Part shown: in pieces, positions 1 through 9,754 of the stretch
How the letters are laid out: each line of letters begins with the position of its first letter
Position numbering within the stretch: position 1 is the stretch's first letter
Assembly: GCF_050003625.1 (NCBI RefSeq)
Contig: NC_134398.1
Coordinates: 91,611,913-91,675,912, forward strand
Source of the DNA: Haematobia irritans
Lineage: Eukaryota > Arthropoda > Insecta > Diptera > Muscidae
Length of the DNA stretch: 64,000 nucleotides
Direction: 5' to 3'
Notes under the pieces: model-generated
Databases searched by the model: none
Told to the model about the DNA's origin: nothing
What the model saw: only the letters and a program-made list of their open reading frames with translations
Position numbers and translations under genes: made by a program

Positions 1-506
1 TACTTCTTTGATCCTTACAAACTGTGTGGTTCGCTGTTCGAATCCCCGTCCGGCAAAAGGTAAAATTAAAATAAAAAAAATCATGTGGGGGAATACACAA
101 TTGGGTAGAAACAAAATTTTGAGCATTCAGGTCGAAAACCTTTGTTGTTAGCACCTATATTACCTGTTTATTTTCATAATTCATTATGATTGTAAATATA
201 TAAATAAATAAATAAAATTTTGAGCACAATATTGTTTGGGAGAATTTTTTTAAGCATATAATATTTTTGGGTGCAAAATGCTTCCAAACATATTATATGT
301 TCACATAATAACATATTGTTTTTTGGAAGACAACATTATTGAATTTGGATGCAAAAATACAAAATGTTTGGAACTTAGACTACCCAAACATATATTGTTT
401 AGACCAATATGCTTTCAAACATATTATATATTGGAAGAGATCAAACATATAAATGTTTGGCCAATACCCAAAAATGTATATGCAGAAGCGATTTTTTGTG
501 AGCGTG
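1..506 (-). mobile_element. End of a ~1-kb TA-flanked AAACATAT-rich element (cut by window edge)
   Basis: This stretch is the inverted counterpart of the 1000-bp element at 18773-19772. It carries the same tRNA-like block near position 30-55, the same AAACATAT/ATATGTTT-rich tract at 275-475 and the same terminus, AGCGTG followed by TA, at 501-508. The other end lies beyond the window. No credible protein is encoded; the open frames across 278-631 are by-products of the repetitive AAACATAT motif. It is probably a non-autonomous DNA transposon. Confidence 0.7.
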
Positions 507-593
507 TACATACAGAGAAAACAATAATTAGAAAAAGGTCGATAAACAAAATAATCTTGTAAAATGTTATTGAGGCTTATTTTCTTTCTTTTA

Positions 594-827
594 GGGTAGG
601 TACTATGTTCGGTTTTCGAGTTGAAAACCACTTTATTTTCGCGATTACTTTTCCTTAAATAATCAAAATTATAAATGAAAACAAACTTATTCCTGTAAAG
701 TCTTGCCGAAATCTAGAGGATCAAGAAACAACGCATCAATTGAGTTAATTTGTCTGTTTTATATTGAACTGTTTTAATAAAGTAACCACGAAAATTTCAA
801 CGCGAAAAGCGAACAGAGTACTTACCT
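594..827 (+). mobile_element. 234-bp PIF/Harbinger-like MITE, family 1, with TTA duplication
   Basis: The left end reads GGGTAGGTACTATGTTCGG and the right end is its imperfect inverted repeat, CGAACAGAGTACTTACCT. TTA lies immediately outside both ends (591-593 and 828-830), giving a 3-bp target duplication. A second copy with the same length of 234 bp lies inverted at 39502-39735. No coding capacity. The 3-bp TTA duplication is the PIF/Harbinger signature; the class assignment is inferred from that, since no transposase was seen. Confidence 0.8.
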
Positions 828-1079
828 TTACATAGGAATATTCTTTACAGAAGAATGTATTGTCTACTTAGAACTATCTTCGTCTTATTCTAATACACGA
901 TGATGTGTGAGAAATGCTATTAGCATGATTGAGATGGATTATATGTTAACTAACATACATATTGACTAGACAATAAGGCTTGCTCGCGGCCTTGACAGAG
1001 ACCTGACAGGCATAAACAAATAATAAAATAAATAATAAATATAAAAACAAAACAACAGTCTACAAACTAAATAACGAAG
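828..1079. other. Unassigned AT-rich spacer
   Basis: No open frame, recognised repeat or RNA gene is visible. Short runs of TAAATAA-like sequence occur at 1018-1060, next to the LOA target site. Confidence 0.4.
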
Positions 1080-1089
1080 GCAAACATAG
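1080..1089. repeat. Target-site duplication GCAAACATAG (left copy) of the LOA-type LINE
   Basis: The ten bases GCAAACATAG at 1080-1089 recur exactly at 6107-6116 and bracket the LINE. The length is normal for LINE target-primed insertion. Confidence 0.75.
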
Positions 1090-1219
1090 GTTAGGTTAAA
1101 GTGGCAGCCCGATTAAGATTCAGGCTCACTTAGACTATTCAGTCCATTGTGATACCACATTAACTAAAAGTACCTATTACATATGGGCACTTCTAGTTTT
1201 AACCGCTGAACCTTCTTAA

Positions 1220-4200
1220 TTATTTTTCTTTGTTGAACCAACCAGATTGTTCCAAAAACAGTGGCAGACTGCTTAAGTTAACGTTTTCCAGATCCGCCAG
1301 TAATCTGAAGCTATATGCTCCTAAAAGTTGCTTGCGCTTTACACAAAATGCAGGACACTCACACAAGAGGTGTTTAATTGATTCTTTTTCCTCTGCATCA
1401 TGACAGCTCATACAATAGTCATTATACTTCGCGCCAATAGTTTTTGCAAAATCGCCTATCAGGCAGCGACCCGTTATAGCAGATATCAGGAGTGATATCT
1501 GACGTCTCGAGAACATTAGCATATCTAGTGTGCGGTTTAAGTTGAAATGGGGCCATATTTGCTTGGTGTCGTTACAACCCTTGCAATTCTCCCATCGAAC
1601 ATTTGCCATCATAACAGCCTTCTCACGCAGCATGAGCTTGCAGGTAGCTAGGGGCATACCAACAAATTCTAGTTCCCCTGGAATATGTAAGGTAGTCCCT
1701 AGCCTTGCCAACTCATCCGCTTCGCAGTTCCCCGGTATGTCCAGGCACCCATATTAGGTGAATATTGTACTGCTCAGCCATCTCATTGAGAGATTTGCGG
1801 CAGTCGATGGCCGTTTTCGAGTTGAGGAACACAGAGTCCAAGGATTTTATTGCAGGTTGACTGTCTGAGTATATATTAATGCCCACATTTTTTGGAACAT
1901 TACTTCTCAGCCAATTCGCCACCTCTCTTATTGCTAATATTTCAGCCTGAAAAACACTACAGTGATTAGGTAATCTTTTCGCTATTCGAAGTTCCAGATC
2001 ATTAGAATATACTCCGAACCCCACTTGTCCATCCAATTTGGAGCCATCAGTGTAGAAATCTATATATTCTTTATTCCCCGGGGTCTGTGTGCACCACGCC
2101 TCACTGTTGGGGATTAGAGTCTCAAACTTTTTGTCGAAAAGTGGACTCGCCAAAGTGTAATCCACTACGTTAGGCACATCTGGCATTGTTTTGAGGACAG
2201 AACTGTGACCGTAACCTTTTTCCGACCACAGCGATAGTTCGCGCAACCGCACAGCCGTTGTTGCAGCTGACTGTTTGGCCAAAATGTCTAAAGGCAATAG
2301 ATGCAGCACGACATTAAGGGAATTTGTTCCTGTCTTGCTGAATGCGCCTGAAATACACAAACACGCCATACGCTGAACTTTATCTAAACAAGTCGGTTTC
2401 TGAAGTGCCGGCCACCAGACTACAACACCATATAGCATTATAGGTCTAACCACTGCCGTGTATAGCCAATGCACAATTTTTGGTTTCAGTCCCCACTTTT
2501 TTCCTATTGCCTTTTTGCACGAGTACAAAGCTACAGTTGCCTTTCTCGCCCTTTCTTCAATATTAAGCTTAAAGTTCAGCTTCCTGTCCAAAATAACGCC
2601 AAGGTATTTTGCACATTCACCAAAGGGAATTTCAATACCCCCTAAGGAAATAGGCCTAACCGTGGGAGTTTTGCGATCGTTGCAGTACATGACTAATTCT
2701 GTCTTTGCAGGATTTACCCCAAGACCATTGTCTTTCGCCCATTTCTCAGTCATCCGGAGGGCCCTCTGAATAATATCTCTGATTGTGGATGGGAATTTTC
2801 CCCTGACTGCCAGAGCCACATCATCTGCGTATGCCACCACTTTTATCCTTTCTTTTTCTAGAGTAACCAGAAGGCTATTTATAGCAACATTCCAAAGAAG
2901 AGGTGATAGGACTCCTCCTTGGGGAGTGCCTCTGTTCACATACCTTTGTATGTTTGCTTGTCCTAGTGTGGCTGAAATACGTCTCTTCATTAGAAGTTCG
3001 TCTAACAGCCTGAGTATACATGGATCAACATTCAGAGTTGTCAGTCCATTTAATATCGAGCTCGGATGGACATTATTGAACGCCCCTTCGATGTCTAGAA
3101 ACGCCACGATTGTGTATTCTTTGACAGATAGTGAGCTTTCAATAAAGCTGACTAGTTCATGTAGTGCGGTCTCAGTAGACCTGCCCTTCGAGTATGCATG
3201 CTGTCGTTTCGAGAACAAACTTGAATCGATGCTAGTTCTAAGATAAATATCTATCATCCTCTCCAGAGTCTTAAGTAGGAATGAGGATAAGCTGATTGGT
3301 CGGAAATCCTTCGCCCTCGAGTGAGAGGCTTTTCCCGCTTTAGGTATGAAAACGACTTTTGTTTCCCTCCACTTTCCTGGGATATATGATAAGTTGATAC
3401 ATCCTTTATATATCACCGACAACCAGGGGATAATTTTGTCAGTTACAGCTTGTAACTCCGCCGGAGTAATTCCATCAGGTCCAGGGGATTTGAATGGTCC
3501 AAAGCTATTTAGCGCCCATCTTATTCTAGTTTCCGATACAATTTCCTCGACAGGAAACGACCGCTGAGCAACTGTGGCACCGCCAGTACATGGTTCAACC
3601 GTCTGATTTCCAGGAAAATGTGTGTCCAATAGTACCTCCAGCGTCTCCTTACTGGACGTTGTCCAATTGCCCTCCGATGTTTTAATGAAACCTGGAGCGG
3701 AGTTGGTGGATGCTAGAACCTTCCGTAGTCTGGAAGCCTCGGACGTATTCTCAATACTGCTGCAGTAAGCATTCCAAGAGTTATGCTGAGCCTTTCTCAG
3801 TTCTCGCTTGTATCCTCTCAGATTCTTCTTGTAAGCGTCCCAGTCCTCAGGGGCTCTGGTGGACTTTGCCTTGTTAAAGAGCTTCCTGCAGGATTTCCTC
3901 ATATTACTTAATTCCGTAGACCACCATGGTGGTCGATGTTTCCCCCTTGGCTTTCCTCTAGGGCATGCAGCTTTCAGTGAGATGTTGAAGGCCTTAGTAA
4001 TCCGCTCCACTGCGTGTTCGATATCTTGCACATTTCTCATATTTGTCTCTGTTATTTCCGGTATCATCATATTGAACGATTCCCTATACCTATTCCAGTC
4101 AGCTTTCCTAACATTTGGCGGAAATATGATCTTGGTGATATGAACATCAAATTTGAAACTGATGTAGCGATGATCTGAGAAGCTGTGTTCACTTAAAACC

Positions 4201-4817
4201 TGCCACTCAGATATCATTTCATTTAGTTCTTGCGAGGCCAAGGTGATGTCCAAAACCTCTTGCCTGTTTTTAGTGACAAAGGTTGGGACATCTCCCTTGT
4301 TGCAAACTACCAGATTAGTACGCAAAATAAACTCTATTAGCGACTCTCCCCTTGCATTAGTATCACTACTTCCCCATATACTATGATGTGCATTCGCATC
4401 GCATCCCATAATGAGTTTCGCCTTTGTTTTCAGTGACTCCTCCACTAAGGTCTTAACGGCATATGGAGGCATCTCCCTGTCATGTCCCATGTAGACCGAA
4501 GATACCCAATATTTGCATTTGGCTATTTCTAAACTTGCAACGACAGTGTCTGTATTGCACATTGAGGGAAGCAGAAACAAATTGAGCTCGTTTTTAGCAA
4601 TTATACAGGCTCGATTTACATCATTACCAGTATACTGAAATAGTTTGAACCCCGGAGTACTTAATTCACATATTTTGTTTTTGTAAACATATGGTTCTTG
4701 AATAAGAACTATATCTATGTCCCCTTTCATCAGGAGAACTTTTAAGGCAGCACATGCAGCCTTACAATGATGAAGATTTATCTGGAGGATCCGTAGGACC
4801 ATCGAGATTTTCAACAA
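1220..4817 (-). pseudogene. LOA-type ORF2: endonuclease, reverse transcriptase, RNase H (one frameshift)
   Basis: The frame opens at 4817, overlapping the end of ORF1 by 56 bases. The N-terminus is an APE-type endonuclease with ILQINLHHCK, the QEPYV motif, GCDANAHHSIWGS and a terminal SDHRYI. The central reverse transcriptase has GPDGITPAEL, a PQGGVLSPLLW block and the catalytic AYADD near residue 640. A C-terminal RNase H starts at FYTDGSKLDG and includes IYSDSQPAI and WVPGHTG. At about 1730 the frame breaks: the run of four G on the minus strand appears to be one longer than expected. The other frame then continues from about 1720 as GNCEADELARLGT and a C-x2-C zinc-like tail, stopping at 1220. 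The product would nick target DNA, copy the element RNA and remove RNA from hybrids. A sequencing error in the G run is a possible alternative to real decay. Confidence 0.85.
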
Positions 4818-5988
4818 CCGTCACATCAGCCGCTTCGATCGAGTCATCAAGAATGTCCTCTTCAGAGATATCGGTGACTCTCGCAATAACCATAGGTTCG
4901 ACTTTGGTGAGTTCTGAGGCAATAGAAGCCTCCTCACGCATACGGTATCTATCCATGTCTTCAACTTTGGTATCTCCCTCGACTTCGCAAGAGGATCCGC
5001 TTACTTCTGATTCAGACAGAGGCTTGTCCATTTCTGAATCCTTTAGCTGATCGTTTTTATACACCTTCATTTGGATATAATGAAAGCCATAACATACACG
5101 GCCCTGGGACTTTGCCAGATGTGGCAAAGACTGAGTGTTCAATATAAACACTGCATGCCGTCTTGGTCCATCCACTTCATCCAAACGGCCAACCTTCCAA
5201 TCAGCTGTTGGAAGATCTGGATTGCATCGTTTCAGTCTATTTAAAATAGATTCAGGGTCAGAAGGGTTTGCAGGTATCCAGGCATGTGCTCTAGGTCTAG
5301 CCGGTATGTCTTTCTTCTCGACTAACTCTAGAGCAGATCCTTCCCAAACTTCACCAATTAGTATCAGAGCAGCTTTAAAACATTCTATAGACCTCTGGTC
5401 CTCAAATGCGACTAGCTTAAATCGTCCTTGATACCAACCAGCCTCTTGGTGTCGAGGATCTGGGCCGGGAAACTTTTCCAGTACCTGTGAGTAGACGACA
5501 GATAGAGCATTCTCAATTTCCCCCCATTTTTGCTTTGGAACCATACCGTCCAATGCTCCTTTATTAATGATAGCCATCACAAGGCTATCTTTAGCAACTG
5601 AGGCAAACGATCTTTGATCCCTTTTGGAGGATGGCAGCTCATCCGGCGATCGTTCCCTTTTTCCAGTCTCAAGAATTCCTTGAGCTCATTTTAAGGAATC
5701 GCTTTGTTTAGCCGACAACGTGCTTGGGTCGACTGATCCTAACTTCTTTAGGATAAACAAAGCATTTCTGCGTTCCTTGAATCTCTTTCGTGAGGGATTA
5801 CCTCCTTTTGATGTCGTTACCTTAGAAAAAGTTCGACTTGTCAGTGTGTCGCCACCTGTCGACCCGTCTACAGGTCGACTAATTGGGCCTAACTCTTGGT
5901 CATTGCCCAGATTTATAACTCCAGTCGATACCCGTCCACTGGGCCCTGAAGTTAGCAACCCAGTGGATGACTTGGAATTTCGCTGCAT
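4762..5988 (-). pseudogene. LOA-type ORF1 (gag-like RNA-binding protein) with one in-frame TGA
   Basis: The frame begins with ATG at 5988 in a good context (GCCACCATGC) and ends at 4762. It would give about 408 codons except for a TGA at 5688-5686 (codon 101); both halves are in the same frame. The N-terminal 100 residues are Ser/Thr/Gly-rich with a basic RKRFKERR stretch. The C-terminal part has RAHAWIPANPSDPESIL and ADWKVGRLD, which resemble the DUF4780-type ORF1 domain of insect LINEs, and an acidic Ser-rich tail. No CCHC knuckles are seen. The family role is binding element RNA in a cytoplasmic RNP. The nonsense codon is most simply a point mutation. Confidence 0.8.
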
Positions 5989-6106
5989 GGTGGCTTAATA
6001 TCCCACCACACTTGAAATTCGTAGTAGGTACCTATGACTATGAGTTTATCCGCTATTGAAAAAACACGTCCGTTCCGTTCGACGGTTGAATAGGAATTCA
6101 AAAAAA

Positions 6107-6284
6107 GCAAACATAGTGTCTGCTAATAACATGTATTCTGCAATCGTATATAATACGATTTAAAGTGGTTACAATTGAAGCGGTCGTTCAGGTACATTTT
6201 GAACTATGGTATTTGATATCAAAATTTTTTGTAAATTTGTTTTTTGTCTTGGATTTAGTTTAAAACTTATACTAAATTATTTTC
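6107..6284. other. Short spacer with right LOA target duplication
   Basis: Contains GCAAACATAG at 6107-6116 and then AT-rich sequence with no gene. It ends at the 3' side of the jockey-type LINE, whose A-rich 3' end on the minus strand lies near 6280. Confidence 0.5.
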
Positions 6285-6298
6285 TTTTTTTATGTGTT

Positions 6299-8365
6299 TC
6301 AGCCCCTTTTGGAGCCAGATGTTGTTTTTTTGTAGAGAGGAGGCAGATCGTGGATCGTTGAGTTGCTGAGGATTTCGTTGAGGATTCCAACGGAGGAAAG
6401 GTAAGTTGACTCAGCCCATATAGTTTGTCTTTCAATGTCATAGATTTCGTTCATTGGGATATTTTCGGATTTTTGCAGTTTTTCGGCAAAAAGTTTTTGA
6501 TGTCGAAGAGCGTATGTGCAAAATGGCTCAACTCCTGAATTTTCATATATATAAGTATTGGAATATTTCTTTGTCCTGTGTGCATAGTGTTTGTTCACAC
6601 ACTTACGCAGGATTTTCCGTTCAAATATTTGCATTTCTTTGGCTACTGTTGGGGATATTGTGAACCATATACCTAATCGTAATTGTATAGGAGCAGTTTT
6701 GTTTGCATGGGTAAGTATTTGTTGTTAAATAGAAATGAAAAAGACCCAGCTATTCTTTTTGCTTTTTGTAGTGTTGTTCTTCCATGCGAGTTGAATTTCA
6801 ATAGATTGTCAAATGATACTCCTAAGTATTTGAAAGATGTTTTAAATGGTATTTCAATTCCATCTAGGAAGGCGGCTAGTGTCCTATTTTCTGGGACAAC
6901 ATTTTTCGGACATTTTCCGGACGCGTTTCGGATGCAAATGGCTTCGGATTTTGCAGCATTAATCTTGATGCCCCACGTTTTATAAAAATTGCTGATAATG
7001 TTAAGATGGTTTGACGCGTTGTGTAAGGCTTGGCTTGGTGATTTATGATGCGATTATATTATGCAGTCATCAGCATATAGAATGGCTTTGGAATAGTTAG
7101 TAGTGTGTGGGAAATCGTGAAGGAAGAGGTTAAACAGGAATGGAGCAAGAACACTTCCCTGTGGTACCCCACTACTAATCATTCCTGTTGAAGACGACGT
7201 TTCTTGTACAGAGACTAGAAATTTTCGTGCTGATAAATAGCTCATGATCAACTTGATGAGATAAGGATCAATAACAAGGCCTGTCAATTTATATAGAATT
7301 CCTTTATGGCAAACAGAGTCAAATGCCTTTTCTATATCCAAAGAGATTGCCACTGTGCAAGTTTGGTATCGTAGTCCTGCAATGATGTCATTGTGAAATT
7401 TTAGTAGAGCATGTTGGGTTGAGTGTTTTCGTTTAAATCCAAATTGAAAGTTTGATATAGGATCTATAATAAGCTCCTTTTCGATTTTATCTTTCACTAA
7501 TTCCATTTCTTTCCAACATTGGACAGTAAAGAAATTGGACGAAAATCAGCAGTTGCCATTGCTTGCTTCTTTTTAATGGGTATGATTTTTGCCATTTTCC
7601 AATCTGTTGGAAAATGCCCGTTGTTGATGCAGTGATTGTATATTAACGTAAATAAAGTGTAAATATGTTCTGGAATGGATTCTACGCAAGATGTCACCTT
7701 ATTGTCCAGATCCAGTTTTAATGGAATGGTTTCACGAAATATTGATGAATAAAAGTTTTTGAATTGATCTGCTATTTCACTGCTGCTTGTAATTATTATG
7801 CCATTGGTACATAGTTGATTGCAAAAAGGAGATTTATTTTTACCAGTTTTATGTTTATTTCTAAACTTTTGAGCGCTTTCCAATGCTATTGTTTCTTTTA
7901 AAATTTTCTTTAAAAGTTGAATTTGCTTAGATATAATCTTATACTGGCTACTAAGTCTGTTCCCATGCCTGTGAATTATCTTCTTAAGCTCTTTTTGCCA
8001 TTGGTGTTTGATTTTTAGTATTTTTTTAGCTTTCTCCGACAGAGGAGGTTTGCCGTCTTTGATGACTGTTTTGGCAGAATGATTATTATGAACTGTGTTA
8101 TGAGAGAATCAATCTCTTGATTATTGAGATTAATTGAGTGTTCTGGAGTAATTTGACGCGTCACGCTATCCAAATCATTAAGAAAATTATCCCAATTCGT
8201 ATTTTTGAATGAAATAAAAGTTCGCGGTGAAACCATTATAATATCTGAACACATTGTTAATTTCATCAAAAGTGGAAAATGATCTGAAAAGGTTGAAAGA
8301 GATGAGATTTCGAAGTTACTACTGATTCTGTCAATGAGGTTAGCACTTATTAAAAAGTGATCCAC
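6299..8365 (-). pseudogene. Jockey-type ORF2, C-terminal endonuclease plus reverse transcriptase (decayed)
   Basis: Going 5' to 3' on the minus strand: the end of the endonuclease (DHFLISANLIDRI, then TFSDHFPLL) at 8365-8015; a linker with stops; reverse transcriptase blocks IPIKKKQAMATADFRPISLLS at about 7520-7560 and QFGFKRKHSTQHALL, SLDIEKAFDSV, SGVPQGSVLAPFLFNLF and LYADD down to 7054. Past 7054 the frame is interrupted by a stop, but thumb-like sequence (KYLGVSFD) is recognisable near 6830. A C-terminal piece at 6634-6299 contains ERKILRKCVNKHYA and ends at a stop. A frameshift lies at about 7500 after SLLSNVGK. The element is dead. It is continuous with the EN pieces further right. Confidence 0.8.
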
Positions 8366-9690
8366 ACCCAGAAAAAAATGACCCCTTCTTTAAGTTAAAA
8401 TTACTAATTGTGAAGAAAGTTGAACTTCGTATAGCGCCAAAGACATTTTTATTTTTTGAACGATGTGATTTTCGTTGAAATTAGGTAGAATGCATTCCAT
8501 ATATTAATTAACATTTTCCTATATTTATGTACCACTGTACTACAGAATGAAAAAATTTAACTGAATTGAATTCATATATGGAATTATTTTATTGAACTTT
8601 TTTCATTCATTGGGACAAATCTTACATATTTGTGGTAAACCTTTTTACTTCAAACTTAGAACTGCTTACCTTCGTTTTTAAATACAATTTTATTTATTTA
8701 TATAGTCATTTTTTTCTTCAATAAAATACACGGTTTTTTAATATATTAAATATATTTATTAAGAATCAACAGCATCGACTGGCCTTGAAATATTAGTTTA
8801 TTATTCCACTATTTCCAATTTCCATGTAATGTCATCAACTGTAAAACGTATTTTTCCTTCTTCTTGTACCTTTCACTTTTAATAAGTTGTTGCATAACGA
8901 GTGTGTCCCCCTTTTACAATTTCAATACCTACAAATAAAAAAAATCATCAACCAATTTTTTCACAAAAGCTTAGCGTCATTGAATGTTACCTGTTAATTG
9001 AAGATTCCAAAATGAAGACGAATGAAGGGGTTGTTATTCTGTTTTCTTTCTTTATACACCATCACGAACATAGTTTTTTTCTCGCTAATTTAAAATAGCA
9101 AATATTTTATATATTTTATTTATTATATTATTTTACTATATTATTTTTTAACAATCCCTCCGTATACCATAACAACGCGATTCCAACTAAAAAAACAACC
9201 CACGCGCAAACATACCGATAACATCGATGACAGATATCGATTACAGTTAGATAAAAGAAATATAGGAGAATTTCCTATTTTCTAACAAGTGTGTCTCCTT
9301 AAGTTTGATTGAATACTTCTTAGTACGAAGGAACTAAAATATTTTCTATGCCAAGTGTTATTCGTATGTATGATAAGAATGAATTATCATTTTATAAGAA
9401 ATTTTACTAAATTTGAGGAAACTTGGTTTTAGTTCATAATTTGTTTATTTTTACGAATGCTTTGTTATCAGTGAATAAAATTTTCTTGTTCAATAGTAAT
9501 TTCTTATACCCAGCGAAGAAAACAGTATTAGTAAAATTCCATGCCCTATTATAGTTAATGAACTATTCCTAACTGCTTTAAGTTTATGATTTTTTACTGA
9601 AGCAAGTAAATTTTATTATTTTAAACAAAAATTTAACTTAATGGAAATAAATTGGCTAAACTAAATTGATGAACATTTTTTCCTTTAGTT
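8366..9690. mobile_element. Unclassified ~1.3-kb insertion in the jockey endonuclease
   Basis: The stretch separates two endonuclease pieces that are adjacent in jockey proteins (NPSCTMKKVPS to the right, DHFLISANL to the left). Its ends are weakly inverted: CCAGAAAAAAATGACC at 8370 against GGAAAAAATGTTC read from about 9688 on the minus strand. It is very AT-rich and has no convincing coding sequence; the 65-codon frame at 8901 is not supported. The target duplication could not be defined. Confidence 0.45.
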
Positions 9691-9754
9691 CCGAAGGCAC
9701 TTTTTTCATGGTGCAGGAAGGATTGCCCGGTTGGATAAGATGGTGAAGTATCAC
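9691..9754 (-). pseudogene. Jockey endonuclease fragment
   Basis: The minus strand reads HHLIQPGNPSCTMKKVPS, the conserved segment that in jockey endonucleases immediately precedes the DHFLI block found at 8365. It is bounded by the unclassified insertion on one side and the 1.45-kb element on the other. Confidence 0.6.

Larger units (their letters stand above)
1090..6106 (-). mobile_element. Nearly full-length LOA-type non-LTR retrotransposon with RNase H
   Basis: The element runs on the minus strand from a 5' UTR near 6106 through ORF1 (5988-4762), ORF2 (4817 to about 1220) and a short 3' UTR ending in a CCTAAC-like tail at 1090. Ten-base duplications flank it. The endonuclease, reverse transcriptase and RNase H order, with an ORF1 lacking zinc knuckles, fits the LOA or I group rather than jockey. 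Only two disabling lesions are obvious: an in-frame TGA in ORF1 and a one-base frameshift in the RNase H region. This suggests a relatively recent insertion. The 3' UTR block at 1100-1160 looks like a repeat common in muscid flies, but that is recollection and unverified. Confidence 0.85.

Noticed and set aside
28..55. A functional tRNA gene at the window start
   Set aside because: Only a B-box-like T-arm is visible; no cloverleaf or A box could be formed.
5686..5688. In-frame TGA in LOA ORF1 as recoding or selenocysteine
   Set aside because: No structural signal was recognised, and a simple nonsense mutation in an old insertion is sufficient.
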